A stretch of DNA of 64,000 nt from Halomonas salinarum (GCF_012062845.1 NZ_WWNB01000017.1:1-64000), one strand, 5' to 3'; shown: positions 7,979-17,494, counted from the first letter of the stretch. Notes: generated by a model from the letters alone, not told the origin. A program made the numbers and translations.

Positions 7979-10900
7979 GCCAGCCGAACCGACTCAAGAC
8001 CGGCGGTCGCGTTGACCGCTCACGGCAGCTGACCTTCACCTTCAATGGTCAGCGTTATCAGGGCCATCCGGGCGATACGCTTGCCTCGGCGCTGCTTGCC
8101 AACGGTGTCGACATCGTCAACCGTAGTTTCAAGTACTCGCGTCCCCGCGGCATCGTTGCTGCTGGCGCCGCGGAGCCCAATGGCATCGTCCAGCTGGGTA
8201 GCACCGAAGCGGGTCAGGTACCCAACGTACGTGCCACTCAGCAGGCGCTCTACGAAGGCCTGACGGCTCGCAGCACCAACGGTTGGCCCAACGTTCAGCG
8301 CGACCTGATGGGGCTGATCGGCAAGCTGGGCGGCCAGTTCATGCCGCCGGGCTTCTACTACAAGACCTTCATGGCGCCGGCCTCCATGTGGCTGACCTAT
8401 GAGAAGTACATCCGCAAGGCCGCTGGCCTGGGTCGCAGCCCCAACGAAAACGACCTGGACATCTACGACCACCGTCACCAGCACTGTGACGTGCTGGTAG
8501 TGGGTGCGGGCCCGGCGGGTCTGTCAGCGGCGCTGGCAGCCGGTCGCGCTGGCGCGCGCGTGATGCTGGTCGACGAGCAGGAAGAAATGGGTGGATCGCT
8601 GCTGTCGTCTCGCGAAAACATCGACGATGCGCCGGCAACGTCCTGGGTCGAGAAGACGCTGAAGGAGCTCTCAGAGCTCGAGCACGTGACCCTGCTGCCG
8701 CGCACCACTGCCAACGGTTATCACGATCATAACTTCGTGACATTGCACGAGCGCTGCACCGAGCATCTGAGTGACCTGGCACCGAGCGTCAACGGCCGCC
8801 GCCAGGTGCGTGCTCGCCTGCACCGGGTTCGTGCTGGCCAGGTGGTACTGGCAAGCGGTGCTCACGAGCGTCCGCTGGTCTACGGCAACAACGATGTGCC
8901 GGGCAGCATGGTGGCGGGTGCGGTTTCGACCTATATCCGTCGTTATGGCGTGGCGCCGGGCAATCGCCTGGTACTCTCCACCAGCAACGACGATGGTTAT
9001 CGGGCGGCGCTGGATTGGGCAGAAGCCGGACGCGAGGTGGTGGCAATCGCCGATGCCCGCCAGAATCCGGACGGTGAGCTGGTCGAGCAGGCGCGTTCCA
9101 AGGGTATTCGTATCATTGCGGGTAGCGCCGTGATCGAAGCGCGTGGTGAAAAGCGTGTCTCCGCCGCCAAGGTGGCGAAGATCGACATCGCTGGCTTCAA
9201 GGTCGCAGGTCCGGTCGAGGAGCTTGCGTGTGACACCATCGCCAGTTCCGGCGGCTTCAGCCCGGTCGTGCACCTGGCGTCGCACACCGGCAGCCGTCCG
9301 ACCTGGAATGAAGATATCCTGGGCTTCGTGCCTTCCCCGGTGAAGGGCATGACGCCCGCCGGTGGCGCGCATGGTGTCTATGCCCTCGGCAAGGTGCTCG
9401 AAGACGGTGTCGCCGCCGGTAACGCCGCGAGCGAGGCGTGTGGGTTCTCAGCTGCCAGCGTCAGCCAGCCTAACGTCAAGAATCTGCGCGAAGGCGCTGC
9501 CGTGGCGCTCTATCAGGTGCCGCACCTGAAGGCGACCCTGCGCGGGCCCAAGCAGTTCGTCGACATGCAGAATGATGTCACCTCCGCGGCGATCGAACTC
9601 GCTACCCGCGAAGGCTTCGAGTCCATCGAGCACGTCAAGCGCTATACCGCGCTTGGTTTCGGGACCGATCAGGGCAAGCTTGGCAACATCAATGGCATGG
9701 CCATCGCCGCGCGCTGCCTGGGCCGCACCATTCCCGAGGTGGGCACCACGGTGTTCCGTCCCAACTACACGCCGGTAAGCTTCGGTGCGATTGTCGGCCG
9801 TCACTGTGGCGAGCTGTTCGACCCCGAGCGTTACACCGCCATGCACCAGTGGCATGTCGAGAATGGCGCCGAGTTCGAGGACGTGGGTCAGTGGAAGCGC
9901 CCCTGGTACTTCCCGCGCAAGGTCAACGGCAAGACCGAGACCATGCATGAGGCGGTCTCGCGTGAGTGCAGCGCGGTGCGCGAGAAGGTCGGCATCCTCG
10001 ATGCCTCGACGCTCGGCAAGATCGACATCCAGGGCCCGGATGCGCGTGAGTTCCTGGGTCGCGTCTATACCAACAAGTGGGCCAAGCTGGCTCCCGGCCG
10101 CGTCCGCTATGGCCTGATGTGCAAGGACGACGGCATGGTGTTCGACGACGGCACCACCAGTTGCCTGGCCGAGAACCACTTCCTGATGACCACCAGCACC
10201 GGCGGCGCCGCCACCGTGTTGGAATGGCTCGAGATCTGGCACCAGACCGAGTGGCCGGAGCTGGACGTCTACTTCAACTCCGTGACCGATCACTGGGCGA
10301 CCATGACCGTCACCGGACCCGAAGCGCGCAAGCTGATGTCCGAGCTCACCGACATCGACCTGGACAAGGACAGCTTCAAGTTCATGGACTGGCGTGAAGG
10401 CAACGTGGCCGGTGTGCCGGCGCGGGTCTTCCGCATCTCCTTCACCGGGGAGCTGGCTTACGAGATCAACGTCCAGGCCAACTACGCCATGCACGTCTGG
10501 AAAAAGCTGTTCGCTCACGGTGACAAGTATGGCCTGACGCCTTACGGCACCGAGACCATGCACGTGCTGCGTGCCGAGAAGGGCTTCATCATCGCCGGTC
10601 AGGACACCGATGGCTCGGTGACCCCGGAAGACCTGGGCATGCACTGGGCGATCGGCTATGACAAGCCGAACTCCTGGATCGGCAAGCGGGCGCTCACGCG
10701 TCCCGACACCAAGCGCACCGATCGTAAGCAGATGGTGGGCCTCAAGCCCAAGGATCCCAAGGTGGTGCTGGAAGAGGGCGCGCAGATCGTGCTCGACCCG
10801 AACCATCCGATCCCGATGCCGATGGTGGGTCAGGTGAACTCCAGCTACTACAGCCCGACCCTGGAGTCAGGCTTTGCCCTGGCCGTGGTCAAGGGCGGCC

Positions 10901-11013
10901 ACCAGAAGATGGGCGATACCGTCTATCTGCCCATGGCCGACGGCAAGGTCCATGAGGCCGAAATCGTCAGCCCCATCTTCCTCGATCCCAAGGGAGAGCG
11001 TCAGAATGTCTAA
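7975..11013 (+). CDS. soxA: Sarcosine oxidase, alpha subunit
   Basis: This is the large subunit (1012 residues) of heterotetrameric sarcosine oxidase. The N-terminus has a ferredoxin-like fold segment (FNGQRYQGHPGDTLASALLA). A pyridine-nucleotide binding domain follows with VLVVGAGPAGLSAALAAGRAG (about 174-194). The last 400 residues are a GcvT/aminomethyltransferase-like domain, where the folate-dependent C1 transfer takes place. The length matches the family. It overlaps soxD by 4 bases and soxG by 8. Confidence 0.95.
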   Translation: MSQPNRLKTGGRVDRSRQLTFTFNGQRYQGHPGDTLASALLANGVDIVNRSFKYSRPRGIVAAGAAEPNGIVQLGSTEAGQVPNVRATQQALYEGLTARSTNGWPNVQRDLMGLIGKLGGQFMPPGFYYKTFMAPASMWLTYEKYIRKAAGLGRSPNENDLDIYDHRHQHCDVLVVGAGPAGLSAALAAGRAGARVMLVDEQEEMGGSLLSSRENIDDAPATSWVEKTLKELSELEHVTLLPRTTANGYHDHNFVTLHERCTEHLSDLAPSVNGRRQVRARLHRVRAGQVVLASGAHERPLVYGNNDVPGSMVAGAVSTYIRRYGVAPGNRLVLSTSNDDGYRAALDWAEAGREVVAIADARQNPDGELVEQARSKGIRIIAGSAVIEARGEKRVSAAKVAKIDIAGFKVAGPVEELACDTIASSGGFSPVVHLASHTGSRPTWNEDILGFVPSPVKGMTPAGGAHGVYALGKVLEDGVAAGNAASEACGFSAASVSQPNVKNLREGAAVALYQVPHLKATLRGPKQFVDMQNDVTSAAIELATREGFESIEHVKRYTALGFGTDQGKLGNINGMAIAARCLGRTIPEVGTTVFRPNYTPVSFGAIVGRHCGELFDPERYTAMHQWHVENGAEFEDVGQWKRPWYFPRKVNGKTETMHEAVSRECSAVREKVGILDASTLGKIDIQGPDAREFLGRVYTNKWAKLAPGRVRYGLMCKDDGMVFDDGTTSCLAENHFLMTTSTGGAATVLEWLEIWHQTEWPELDVYFNSVTDHWATMTVTGPEARKLMSELTDIDLDKDSFKFMDWREGNVAGVPARVFRISFTGELAYEINVQANYAMHVWKKLFAHGDKYGLTPYGTETMHVLRAEKGFIIAGQDTDGSVTPEDLGMHWAIGYDKPNSWIGKRALTRPDTKRTDRKQMVGLKPKDPKVVLEEGAQIVLDPNHPIPMPMVGQVNSSYYSPTLESGFALAVVKGGHQKMGDTVYLPMADGKVHEAEIVSPIFLDPKGERQNV

Positions 11014-11641
11014 CGCACAACAGTTTGATACTCGCCCGCAAGGCGAGATTCCCGTCGAGTCGCCGCTTGCCTATAGCATGCAGCGCTCGGGAACCCCGAA
11101 GGCCAAGGCCGGCACAAAAGTGACGATGCGTGAGCGCCCCTTCCTGGGTCAGCTGACCCTGCGTGGCGGTGCCATCGTGCTCGATGAGGCACTTCGCGAA
11201 GTGCTCGGCCTGGGGCTTCCCGGCGAGCCGCTGGGCCTGGTTCAGGATAAGGCCGGTGAGCGCTCGATTCAGTGGATGTCGCCGGACGAGTGGCTCTTGA
11301 TCGTGCCGGGTGGCGAAGAGTTCGACGTCGAACGTCGTCTGCGTGAAGCGCTGGGCGATGCCCATTTCGCTATCAGCAACGTCGGTGGTGGCCAGACCGT
11401 GCTGGAGCTCGAAGGTGAGGCAGCCAACGAAGTCTTGAAGAAGTCGGTGGCCTATGATGTCCACCCGCGCCACTTCCCGGTGGGCAAGGGCGTGACCACG
11501 GTGTTCGCGAAAGCGACGGTGATCCTGCGCCGTCCCAGCGAAGAACGCTGGGAGCTGGTGGTACGTCGCAGCTTTGCTGACTATACCTATCGCTGGCTGC
11601 TGGATGCAGGCGAAGAGTTCGATATCGCCGTCGAGAACTGA
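11006..11641 (+). CDS. soxG: Sarcosine oxidase, gamma subunit
   Basis: This 211-residue gamma subunit completes the SoxBDAG complex. It belongs to the folate-binding YgfZ/GcvT-like group and shows EWLLIVPGGEE and SFADYTYRWLLDAGEEF. I start it at the ATG at 11006, which overlaps the soxA stop by 8 bases, follows GGGAGAGCG and gives the family length; the frame is open further upstream but only inside soxA. Confidence 0.93.
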   Translation: MSNAQQFDTRPQGEIPVESPLAYSMQRSGTPKAKAGTKVTMRERPFLGQLTLRGGAIVLDEALREVLGLGLPGEPLGLVQDKAGERSIQWMSPDEWLLIVPGGEEFDVERRLREALGDAHFAISNVGGGQTVLELEGEAANEVLKKSVAYDVHPRHFPVGKGVTTVFAKATVILRRPSEERWELVVRRSFADYTYRWLLDAGEEFDIAVEN

Positions 11642-11668
11642 TCCTACTCTTTTTCTTACGTGCGTTTT

Positions 11669-11695
11669 CAGGCCGGGGCTTTTTGCCCCGGCCTG
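11669..11695 (+). terminator. Strong hairpin between soxG and purU
   Basis: CAGGCCGGGGC (11669-11679) and GCCCCGGCCTG (11685-11695) form a perfect 11-bp stem with a TTTTT loop. No T-run follows. Sitting between soxG and the purU ribosome binding site, it may attenuate or stabilise rather than fully end transcription. Confidence 0.55.
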
Positions 11696-11715
11696 CTTCG
11701 TCAGGAGGCCCCACC

Positions 11716-12582
11716 ATGAGCCGTAATGCCGATACCTGGATTCTTACTGCCCAGTGCCCCAGCCGGCTGGGTACAGTGGACGTGATTACCCGCTTCCTCA
11801 AGGAACATCGCTGCTATATCACCGAGCAGCAGTCCTTCGATGATCGCCACACCGAACGATTCTTTATCCGCACCGAGTTTTACCCACAGGATCCGGCGTT
11901 TGATGCCGAGGCTTTCCAGGCCGCTTTCGCCACCCGGGCTGAAGCGTTCGAGATGGCATTCGAACTGACCGCCCCGGGTACGCGGATGCCGGTAGTGATC
12001 ATGGTCTCCAAGGCCGATCATTGTCTGAATGACTTGCTGTATCGCTATCGTATCGGTCAGCTGCCAATTGATATCCGTGCCGTGGTCTCGAATCACCCGG
12101 ATCTCAAGCCTCTGGCCGACTGGCATGACCTGCCGTATTACCACTTCCCGATCACCGCCGACACCAAGACCGAGCAGGAGGCCAAGGTATGGCAGGTGGT
12201 GCAGGAAACCGGTGCCGAGCTGGTGGTGCTGGCCCGCTACATGCAAGTGCTCTCGAGCGAGATGTGCGAGAAACTCTCCGGACGGGCGATCAACATCCAT
12301 CATTCTCTTCTGCCGGGTTTCAAGGGCGCCAAGCCTTACCATCAGGCCTACGAGAAGGGTGTAAAGCTGGTCGGGGCCACTGCTCACTACATCAACGACG
12401 ACCTCGACGAGGGGCCGATCATCACACAGGGGGTGGAATCGGTGAGCCATGCCGACTACTCAGAAGATCTGGTTGCCAAGGGCCGCGATGTCGAGTGCAT
12501 AACATTGGCTCGGGCGGTGGTCTACCACGTGGAGCGTCGCGTCTTCCTGAACAAGCGTCGTACGGTAGTGTTTACCCGCTAA
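11716..12582 (+). CDS. purU: Formyltetrahydrofolate deformylase
   Basis: This enzyme hydrolyses 10-formyl-THF to formate and THF, recycling folate loaded with C1 units from sarcosine oxidation. The 288-residue product has an N-terminal ACT domain (about 8-85) and a C-terminal formyltransferase domain with the catalytic region INIHHSLLPGFKGAKPY and the Asp in HYINDDLDEGPII. The ATG at 11716 follows AGGAGG. Its place behind soxBDAG matches the Pseudomonas betaine locus. The formate dehydrogenase at 22575-27139 could consume its product. Confidence 0.95.
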   Translation: MSRNADTWILTAQCPSRLGTVDVITRFLKEHRCYITEQQSFDDRHTERFFIRTEFYPQDPAFDAEAFQAAFATRAEAFEMAFELTAPGTRMPVVIMVSKADHCLNDLLYRYRIGQLPIDIRAVVSNHPDLKPLADWHDLPYYHFPITADTKTEQEAKVWQVVQETGAELVVLARYMQVLSSEMCEKLSGRAINIHHSLLPGFKGAKPYHQAYEKGVKLVGATAHYINDDLDEGPIITQGVESVSHADYSEDLVAKGRDVECITLARAVVYHVERRVFLNKRRTVVFTR

Positions 12583-12603
12583 TTCTTTGATGAGAGCGAT
12601 CGC

Positions 12604-12623
12604 AACGGGCCAGGTGGCCCGTT
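12604..12623 (+). terminator. Hairpin after purU
   Basis: AACGGGCC (12604-12611) and GGCCCGTT (12616-12623) pair with a 4-base loop, 21 bases past the purU stop. No U-tract follows. The rest of the gap to 12844 shows nothing recognisable. Confidence 0.5.
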
Positions 12624-12844
12624 AGCGGTACATGATCGTCAAGTTCGTTTGGGGCTGAGAATGCCGCAAGGCCGCTGGCCAAGAGTCACCAGTTGAAGGA
12701 CCGGCTGGGACCAGGCGCTAAGGGCGTTGTGGGCATCGATGTGTTGCTTGGTGGGCCGGGGCTTGTGTTTCTTGTGCGACACGCGCCTGTCTGGAAGCTG
12801 TAGCGGCTAGGATTATAGCGGGGACCCAGGGCTCAGGCCGTCGG

Positions 12845-13681
12845 TCAGGGCCGACGCAATGCTTTCAGCGTGCTGGCGAGTCCCGGGCTCAGCGCTTCCA
12901 CTGCGGGACGCGCGAAGAAGAACCCTTGTTGCAGAACGATCCCCTGATCGCGAAGCCAGAGCGCTTCCTCTTCCCGCTCGATACCTTCCGCCATCAACTG
13001 GATATCGAGTTCTCCGGCGAGCCCGATGACGGCCCTCACCAGCGACTGACGGCGACGATCCTGATCGCAGTCTCTCACCAGTTCCCGGTCAATTTTGAGG
13101 ATATCGGGCCGCAGGTCGGTCAGAAGATCCAGGTTGGCATAGCCATTGCCAAAGTCATCCAGCGCGGTAGTGAAGCCCATTGCCCGGTAAGTATCGATGA
13201 TATTACGCAGGTGCTGGCGATCCTGAACCAGCTCGGTTTCGGTGATCTCAAAATTGATGCGTGCGGCAGGCCAGCCGACCCGACTGCAGGCCTCTAGGGT
13301 CGCCTGAATACAGGCCTGCGGTTCGTAGACGGCATTGGGCATGAAGTTGATTGACAGGGTCTCGCGCATGTCCAGATGGCTGGCAAGTTCGATGGCCTTG
13401 ACCCGGCAGGCTTGATCGAAGCGATACATGAGCCCGTCCGTGACCTGGCCGATCACGCTACCCGCCGATTCTCCCTGAGGCCCGCGAACCAGTGCCTCAT
13501 AGGCGTAAATATTTCCCGCCTCAAGATCCACGATGGGCTGAAAGGCCATCGTGAAGTCAAAGGGAAGTGGCCCTTCGCAGCGGTTACAGGAATGGTCATT
13601 TCTCGCACATCGCGCCATGTTGTCATCCATTTCTACATTGATCGGTTTATACACGCTAGGTACCAATGCAGTATCCGCCAT
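12845..13681 (-). CDS. Stand-alone EAL-domain cyclic-di-GMP phosphodiesterase
   Basis: This protein is predicted to hydrolyse c-di-GMP to pGpG. The 278 residues are nearly all EAL domain, with the EAL signature at 62-64 (YEALVRG) and the catalytic or metal residues present in INFMPN, FEITETE, DDFGNGYA, LKIDRE, AEGIE and QQGFFFARP. No GGDEF, PAS or membrane segment is visible. The N-terminus carries three close cysteines (C25, C32, C35) that could bind a metal or form disulfides. It is a single gene on the minus strand. The start could also be the ATG at 13630. Confidence 0.88.
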   Translation of the reverse strand: MADTALVPSVYKPINVEMDDNMARCARNDHSCNRCEGPLPFDFTMAFQPIVDLEAGNIYAYEALVRGPQGESAGSVIGQVTDGLMYRFDQACRVKAIELASHLDMRETLSINFMPNAVYEPQACIQATLEACSRVGWPAARINFEITETELVQDRQHLRNIIDTYRAMGFTTALDDFGNGYANLDLLTDLRPDILKIDRELVRDCDQDRRRQSLVRAVIGLAGELDIQLMAEGIEREEEALWLRDQGIVLQQGFFFARPAVEALSPGLASTLKALRRP

Positions 13682-13861
13682 GAGATCGACAAGCCTTCCC
13701 GCAACATGGCTTATTTCTCTTGGCTACTGCCGGAAACGATTATCGGCATATCTCGGCTTATCTTTAAAGTTTGTGCGGTTTTTCCGAGCAGCTCGTAGCT
13801 CGTCACGTCTTATCGCTTTCTTGCCCTTGGGGGGAGCGCTAGGAGGGAAGTTGGCCACTCC

Positions 13862-13996
13862 ATGGCCCCCACATCTGCTGCTCTGCTGCGTAACATGTTG
13901 GCGCCAATCATCCTGGTGATTCAGGCCGTGGGGCTATTGCTGGTCATTCTCTTCTCGTCTCTTGTGACCTGGCTGTCAAACTTGGCTTATGGTTAA
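13862..13996 (+). CDS. Candidate 44-residue single-pass membrane peptide
   Basis: ATG at 13862 opens a 44-codon frame encoding a short polar start, then a strongly hydrophobic segment (APIILVIQAVGLLLVILFSS, residues 14-33) and a short tail ending in LAYG. An AGGAGGG lies 14 bases upstream, which is far for a ribosome binding site. A perfect 11-bp hairpin follows 50 bases after the stop. The neighbouring genes give no functional hint. It resembles small membrane proteins in general and I do not recognise a family; it may be non-coding. Confidence 0.4.
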   Translation: MAPTSAALLRNMLAPIILVIQAVGLLLVILFSSLVTWLSNLAYG

Positions 13997-14046
13997 GCCT
14001 TGCGCGAGTCAGGGCCGCCAAGCAGGGGCTTGGTGGCCCCCAGCAT

Positions 14047-14078
14047 GAAGTGGCCGAGCCTTGGGGGTCGGCCACTTC
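14047..14078 (+). terminator. Perfect 11-bp hairpin before the DUF4168 gene
   Basis: GAAGTGGCCGA (14047-14057) and TCGGCCACTTC (14068-14078) pair around a 10-base loop. It could end the transcript of the small membrane ORF upstream. A weak GTTAC tail follows instead of a U-run. Confidence 0.5.
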
Positions 14079-14174
14079 GTTACAAATCACTACACAACAC
14101 AGTTGAACGGCATGGGGTCTCTGTCGTCCCATGGTTGCGACATAAATCGTTTATACACTGGAGGTACTTTCTAG

Positions 14175-14567
14175 ATGCAACGCCTGACTGCCCTGTTAAC
14201 GGCTGCGCTACTCAGCGCCGGTATGCTCTCCGCTCCCGCCATCGCGCAAGAAGACGCCTCCTCACAGGCGGCACAAGCCCAAGCGGCCGCACCGGCCACT
14301 GACTTCTCCGATGAGAAGCTGCAACAGTTCGCCGAGGCCTCCAAGGAAATCGCCAGCGTGTCTCGTGACTACACGGAACGCCTGCAAAATGCCGAAGACG
14401 AAGCCGCCAAGCAGGAAGTTCGCATGGAAGCTAATGAGGACATGGTCAACATCGTCGAGGACAGTGGCCTCGAGGTCAGCACCTTCAATGCCATTGGGCA
14501 GGCCATTCAGCAGGACCCGGAACTGATGAAGCGGGTGCAGGGCATGGTCGAGCCGCAAGCCGAGTGA
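14175..14567 (+). CDS. Secreted DUF4168 protein
   Basis: The 130-residue product starts with a signal peptide (charged start, hydrophobic core, cleavage likely after APAIA near residue 24). An Ala/Gln-rich linker follows, then a helical domain with FSDEKLQQFAEASKEIASVS that matches DUF4168, a periplasmic domain of unknown role. The ATG follows GGAGGT with 9-base spacing. It appears monocistronic, with hairpins on both sides. Confidence 0.8.
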   Translation: MQRLTALLTAALLSAGMLSAPAIAQEDASSQAAQAQAAAPATDFSDEKLQQFAEASKEIASVSRDYTERLQNAEDEAAKQEVRMEANEDMVNIVEDSGLEVSTFNAIGQAIQQDPELMKRVQGMVEPQAE

Positions 14568-14606
14568 TGCCAGTAGCCGGCTTTTCCTGAGTCGAACGTA
14601 TTATGC

Positions 14607-14630
14607 AAAGGCCACCTACGGGTGGCCTTT
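14607..14630 (+). terminator. Intrinsic terminator after the DUF4168 gene
   Basis: AAAGGCCACC (14607-14616), loop TACG and GGTGGCCTTT (14621-14630) followed by a T form a typical short Rho-independent terminator. Confidence 0.75.
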
Positions 14631-14726
14631 TGCATGTATGAGCGTTTTGACGCGGTGTGGCTCTTTACAGGCTCTGTCGAGCATTAGAGACTGGAGCCAA
14701 TAGAAACTTGGGCCGAGGCGGTGATC

Positions 14727-16619
14727 ATGGACGTGGAACTGTTGGATATTCGTCAGCACATGGCTGGCAATGCGCCCTTTGATACGCTGAGCGACGACCT
14801 GCTCGATGAGGTGGCCGAGTCGGTCGAAGTCGGCTATTTCCGCGCCGATACCATGATCTGCGAGGACGGCCAGGCAGTCGAGAACCTGCACTACATTCGT
14901 AGCGGTGCCGTGGAGGTTTATCGGCGCAACGGTGAGCTCTCCAACCGCTTTGGCGAGGGCGATATCTTCGGCTACTCCGACCTGCTCAGGAATCAGCGGG
15001 TGCGCTTCCCGGTCAAGTCGATCGAAGATACGCTGGTCTATTTCATTCCCGCCTCACTTTTCAAGCGCCTTTGCAACGAAGATGAACATTTCGCGGACTT
15101 CGTCGAAGTGGGGCGACCGCGGCTCGAGACGACGGTCGATCATCAGCACTACGACAACTCCATGATGACGACCCGAGTCCGCAAGCTGATCTCGCGCCTG
15201 CCAGTGATGATCGAAGCCGATTCGACCATCCAGTCAGCTGCCGCCAAGATGTGCGAGCAGAATGTGTCCTCGGTGCTGGTGTTGCAATTGGAGAAGGAAG
15301 CCTCATCGCATACCTTCGTGCTGGGGGATGGCAAGCAGTGGCGTACAGTGGGCATCCTGACCGACCAGGACCTGCGGACACGGGTGCTGGCCGCGGGGCG
15401 CGATGCTAACTTGCCGGTTGCCGACGTGGTGACGCATAACCTGATCGCTATCCAGTCCGATGAGTCGGTCCACGAGGCGATGTTGTGCATGTTACGCAAC
15501 AACATTCACCATCTGCCTGTGCTGCATCGGCGGCGGCCTGTCGGGGTACTGCATCTCTCCGACATCATCCGCTACGAGACCAACAGCAGTCTGTATCTGG
15601 TCGGTAATATTTACCACCAGACCAGCCTCAAGGGCCTGGCGCGATTGAGCGATGACGTGCAGCGCAGCTTTGTGGGTCTGGTCAAGGATGGTGCGAACTC
15701 GCAAATGATCGGCAGTGCCCTGTCGACCATAGGGCGCTGTTTCAGCCGGCGCCTGATCGAGTTGGCAGAACAAGAACTGGGGCCACCGCCGGTACCCTAC
15801 TGCTTCATGGTGATGGGCTCGATGGCCCGCAACGAACAGGCCATCGTCACCGATCAAGACAATGCGCTGGTGCTCGATGACAGCTTCGACCCAGAGCAGC
15901 ATGATGCTTACTTCCTGGCCCTGGCTCAGCGGATCAGCGATGGGCTGGATGCCTGCGGATATACCTACTGCAAGGGCGATATCATGGCCACCAACCCGCG
16001 CTGGCGGCAGCCGCTGCGGGTCTGGAAGCAGTATTTCAGCGACTGGATCAATGACCCCAACCCTGAGCGCCTGCTACACAGCTCGATCTTTTTCGATCTG
16101 GATCATGTGTATGGCGAAGAGGGCTTTGTCGAGCAGTTACAGGACCTGGTCGCCGATAGGGCGTCGAAGAGCCCGCTTTTCCTGGCGGCCATGGCGCGCA
16201 ATGCCGTCAACCGCACACCGCCATTGGGCTTCTTTCGCACCTTCGTGATGGAGAAGGATGGCAAGCAGAACAACTCGATCAACCTGAAGCGCCGTGGCAC
16301 GGCGCCATTGGTCGATCTGATCAGGGTGCATGCGCTGGCTTGTGGGTCCCGAGCTCAGAATTCCTTCGATCGTCTCGATGATATCGCCAAGACCCAGCTG
16401 CTGGTCGGGCGTTCCAGCGAGCGGATACGCTATGCGCTTGAGTTCATCTCCATGGTGCGTATTCGTCATCAATCGATTGACATCGAGGAAGAGCGCGAGC
16501 CAGACAACAACATTGAACCGGAGAACGTTTCCGACTCCGAGCGGCATAATCTCAAGGATGCCTTCCAGGTGTTGAGCAACGCCCAGAAGTTCCTGAAGTT
16601 CCGCTACCCCCTGCCCTAG
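14727..16619 (+). CDS. Cyclic-nucleotide-binding/CBS/DUF294 nucleotidyltransferase-like protein
   Basis: The 630-residue cytosolic protein has, in order, a cNMP-binding domain (about 20-130), two CBS domains (about 155-290), a DUF294 nucleotidyltransferase domain with FMVMGSMARNEQAIVTDQDNAL (about 360-380) and the DUF294 C-terminal domain. The G-S-x-A-R-x-E and TDQD residues resemble the active site of GlnD-type nucleotidyltransferases. Such proteins are thought to be signal-transduction enzymes, with unknown target here. I take the ATG at 14727, which has GAGG 8 bases upstream, over the GTG at 14721. The exonuclease gene follows after 25 bases, a common pairing. Confidence 0.85.
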   Translation: MDVELLDIRQHMAGNAPFDTLSDDLLDEVAESVEVGYFRADTMICEDGQAVENLHYIRSGAVEVYRRNGELSNRFGEGDIFGYSDLLRNQRVRFPVKSIEDTLVYFIPASLFKRLCNEDEHFADFVEVGRPRLETTVDHQHYDNSMMTTRVRKLISRLPVMIEADSTIQSAAAKMCEQNVSSVLVLQLEKEASSHTFVLGDGKQWRTVGILTDQDLRTRVLAAGRDANLPVADVVTHNLIAIQSDESVHEAMLCMLRNNIHHLPVLHRRRPVGVLHLSDIIRYETNSSLYLVGNIYHQTSLKGLARLSDDVQRSFVGLVKDGANSQMIGSALSTIGRCFSRRLIELAEQELGPPPVPYCFMVMGSMARNEQAIVTDQDNALVLDDSFDPEQHDAYFLALAQRISDGLDACGYTYCKGDIMATNPRWRQPLRVWKQYFSDWINDPNPERLLHSSIFFDLDHVYGEEGFVEQLQDLVADRASKSPLFLAAMARNAVNRTPPLGFFRTFVMEKDGKQNNSINLKRRGTAPLVDLIRVHALACGSRAQNSFDRLDDIAKTQLLVGRSSERIRYALEFISMVRIRHQSIDIEEEREPDNNIEPENVSDSERHNLKDAFQVLSNAQKFLKFRYPLP

Positions 16620-16644
16620 GGGCCCTCAACTGCTGCGAAGAGTC

Positions 16645-17373
16645 ATGTATAAGCTTCCATTTCGTAAACACAAGGTCAGCCCGAACGCCTGGCCGGAATA
16701 TCTGGCCGCTCAGGCTGACCGGGTCAGTGATCCTGCGTTGAAGCGTTTCTACGCTGCCTATGATCTCGACCCGAATACACCGATCGGTGAGGTGCCGCTG
16801 GTGGCGCTGGATATGGAAACCACGGGTCTTGATGAGCGGCGTCATGCTATCGTCAGCATCGGCCTGGTGCCCTTTACCCAGCAGCGTATCCATCTTCCCC
16901 AGCGGCGCTACTGGATAGTGAAACCCCCGCGTCCACTGAACAGACAGTCGGTCACTTTTCATCGTATTACGCACTCCGAAATCGCCAACGCACCGGATCT
17001 TGACGAGATTCTCGATGAGTTACTCGAGGCTCTGGCTGGCCGCCTGGTGGTGGTGCACTATCGTCACATCGAACGCCCGTTTCTGGACGCGGCCGTGAAG
17101 GCGCGTCGGGGGGAGGGGGTGCTCTTCCCGGTGATCGATACTATGTCGCTTGAGGCACGCCTGCATCGCCAGTCGCTCTGGGCCCGCTTCAAGCGCTGGA
17201 TGGGTCGACCGCCGGCGTCTATTCGTCTTCACGACAGCCGCATGCGCTATGGCCTGCCTCCCTACCAGGGTCACCATGCGGTGGTCGATTCCCTGGCCAC
17301 TGCCGAGCTATTCCAGGCGCAACTGGCGACGCATTTTGATCCCAAGACCCCGTTGCACCGTCTCTGGCACTAA
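16645..17373 (+). CDS. 3'-5' exonuclease, DnaQ/epsilon-like
   Basis: This 242-residue DEDDh-type exonuclease has the first acidic motif in VALDMETTGLDERRHAIVSIG (about residues 53-73), a middle segment (VVHYRHIERPFLD) and the last motif in GHHAVVDSLATAELF. It lies just after the DUF294 gene and is probably co-transcribed with it. Its role is likely nucleic-acid turnover or repair, with no specific substrate implied. Confidence 0.85.
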   Translation: MYKLPFRKHKVSPNAWPEYLAAQADRVSDPALKRFYAAYDLDPNTPIGEVPLVALDMETTGLDERRHAIVSIGLVPFTQQRIHLPQRRYWIVKPPRPLNRQSVTFHRITHSEIANAPDLDEILDELLEALAGRLVVVHYRHIERPFLDAAVKARRGEGVLFPVIDTMSLEARLHRQSLWARFKRWMGRPPASIRLHDSRMRYGLPPYQGHHAVVDSLATAELFQAQLATHFDPKTPLHRLWH

Positions 17374-17465
17374 AGCAGTCTGCCTTGTCCTCGCTGGATA
17401 GCCATCGCCTTCACACCTAGTCATCGACCTTATCCCTGGATTTAGCCGAACGCGCCTATAAACGA

Positions 17466-17494
17466 CCACGGGCGGCCCAATGGGCCGCCCGTGG
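17466..17494 (-). terminator. Hairpin terminator of the first BCCT unit (bidirectional)
   Basis: CCACGGGCGGCCC (17466-17478), loop AAT and GGGCCGCCCGTGG (17482-17494) make a perfect 13-bp stem, followed on the plus side by CGTTTT. It lies between the converging exonuclease and BCCT genes and can serve both. A near-identical hairpin lies after the second BCCT gene at 20025-20053. Confidence 0.75.
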
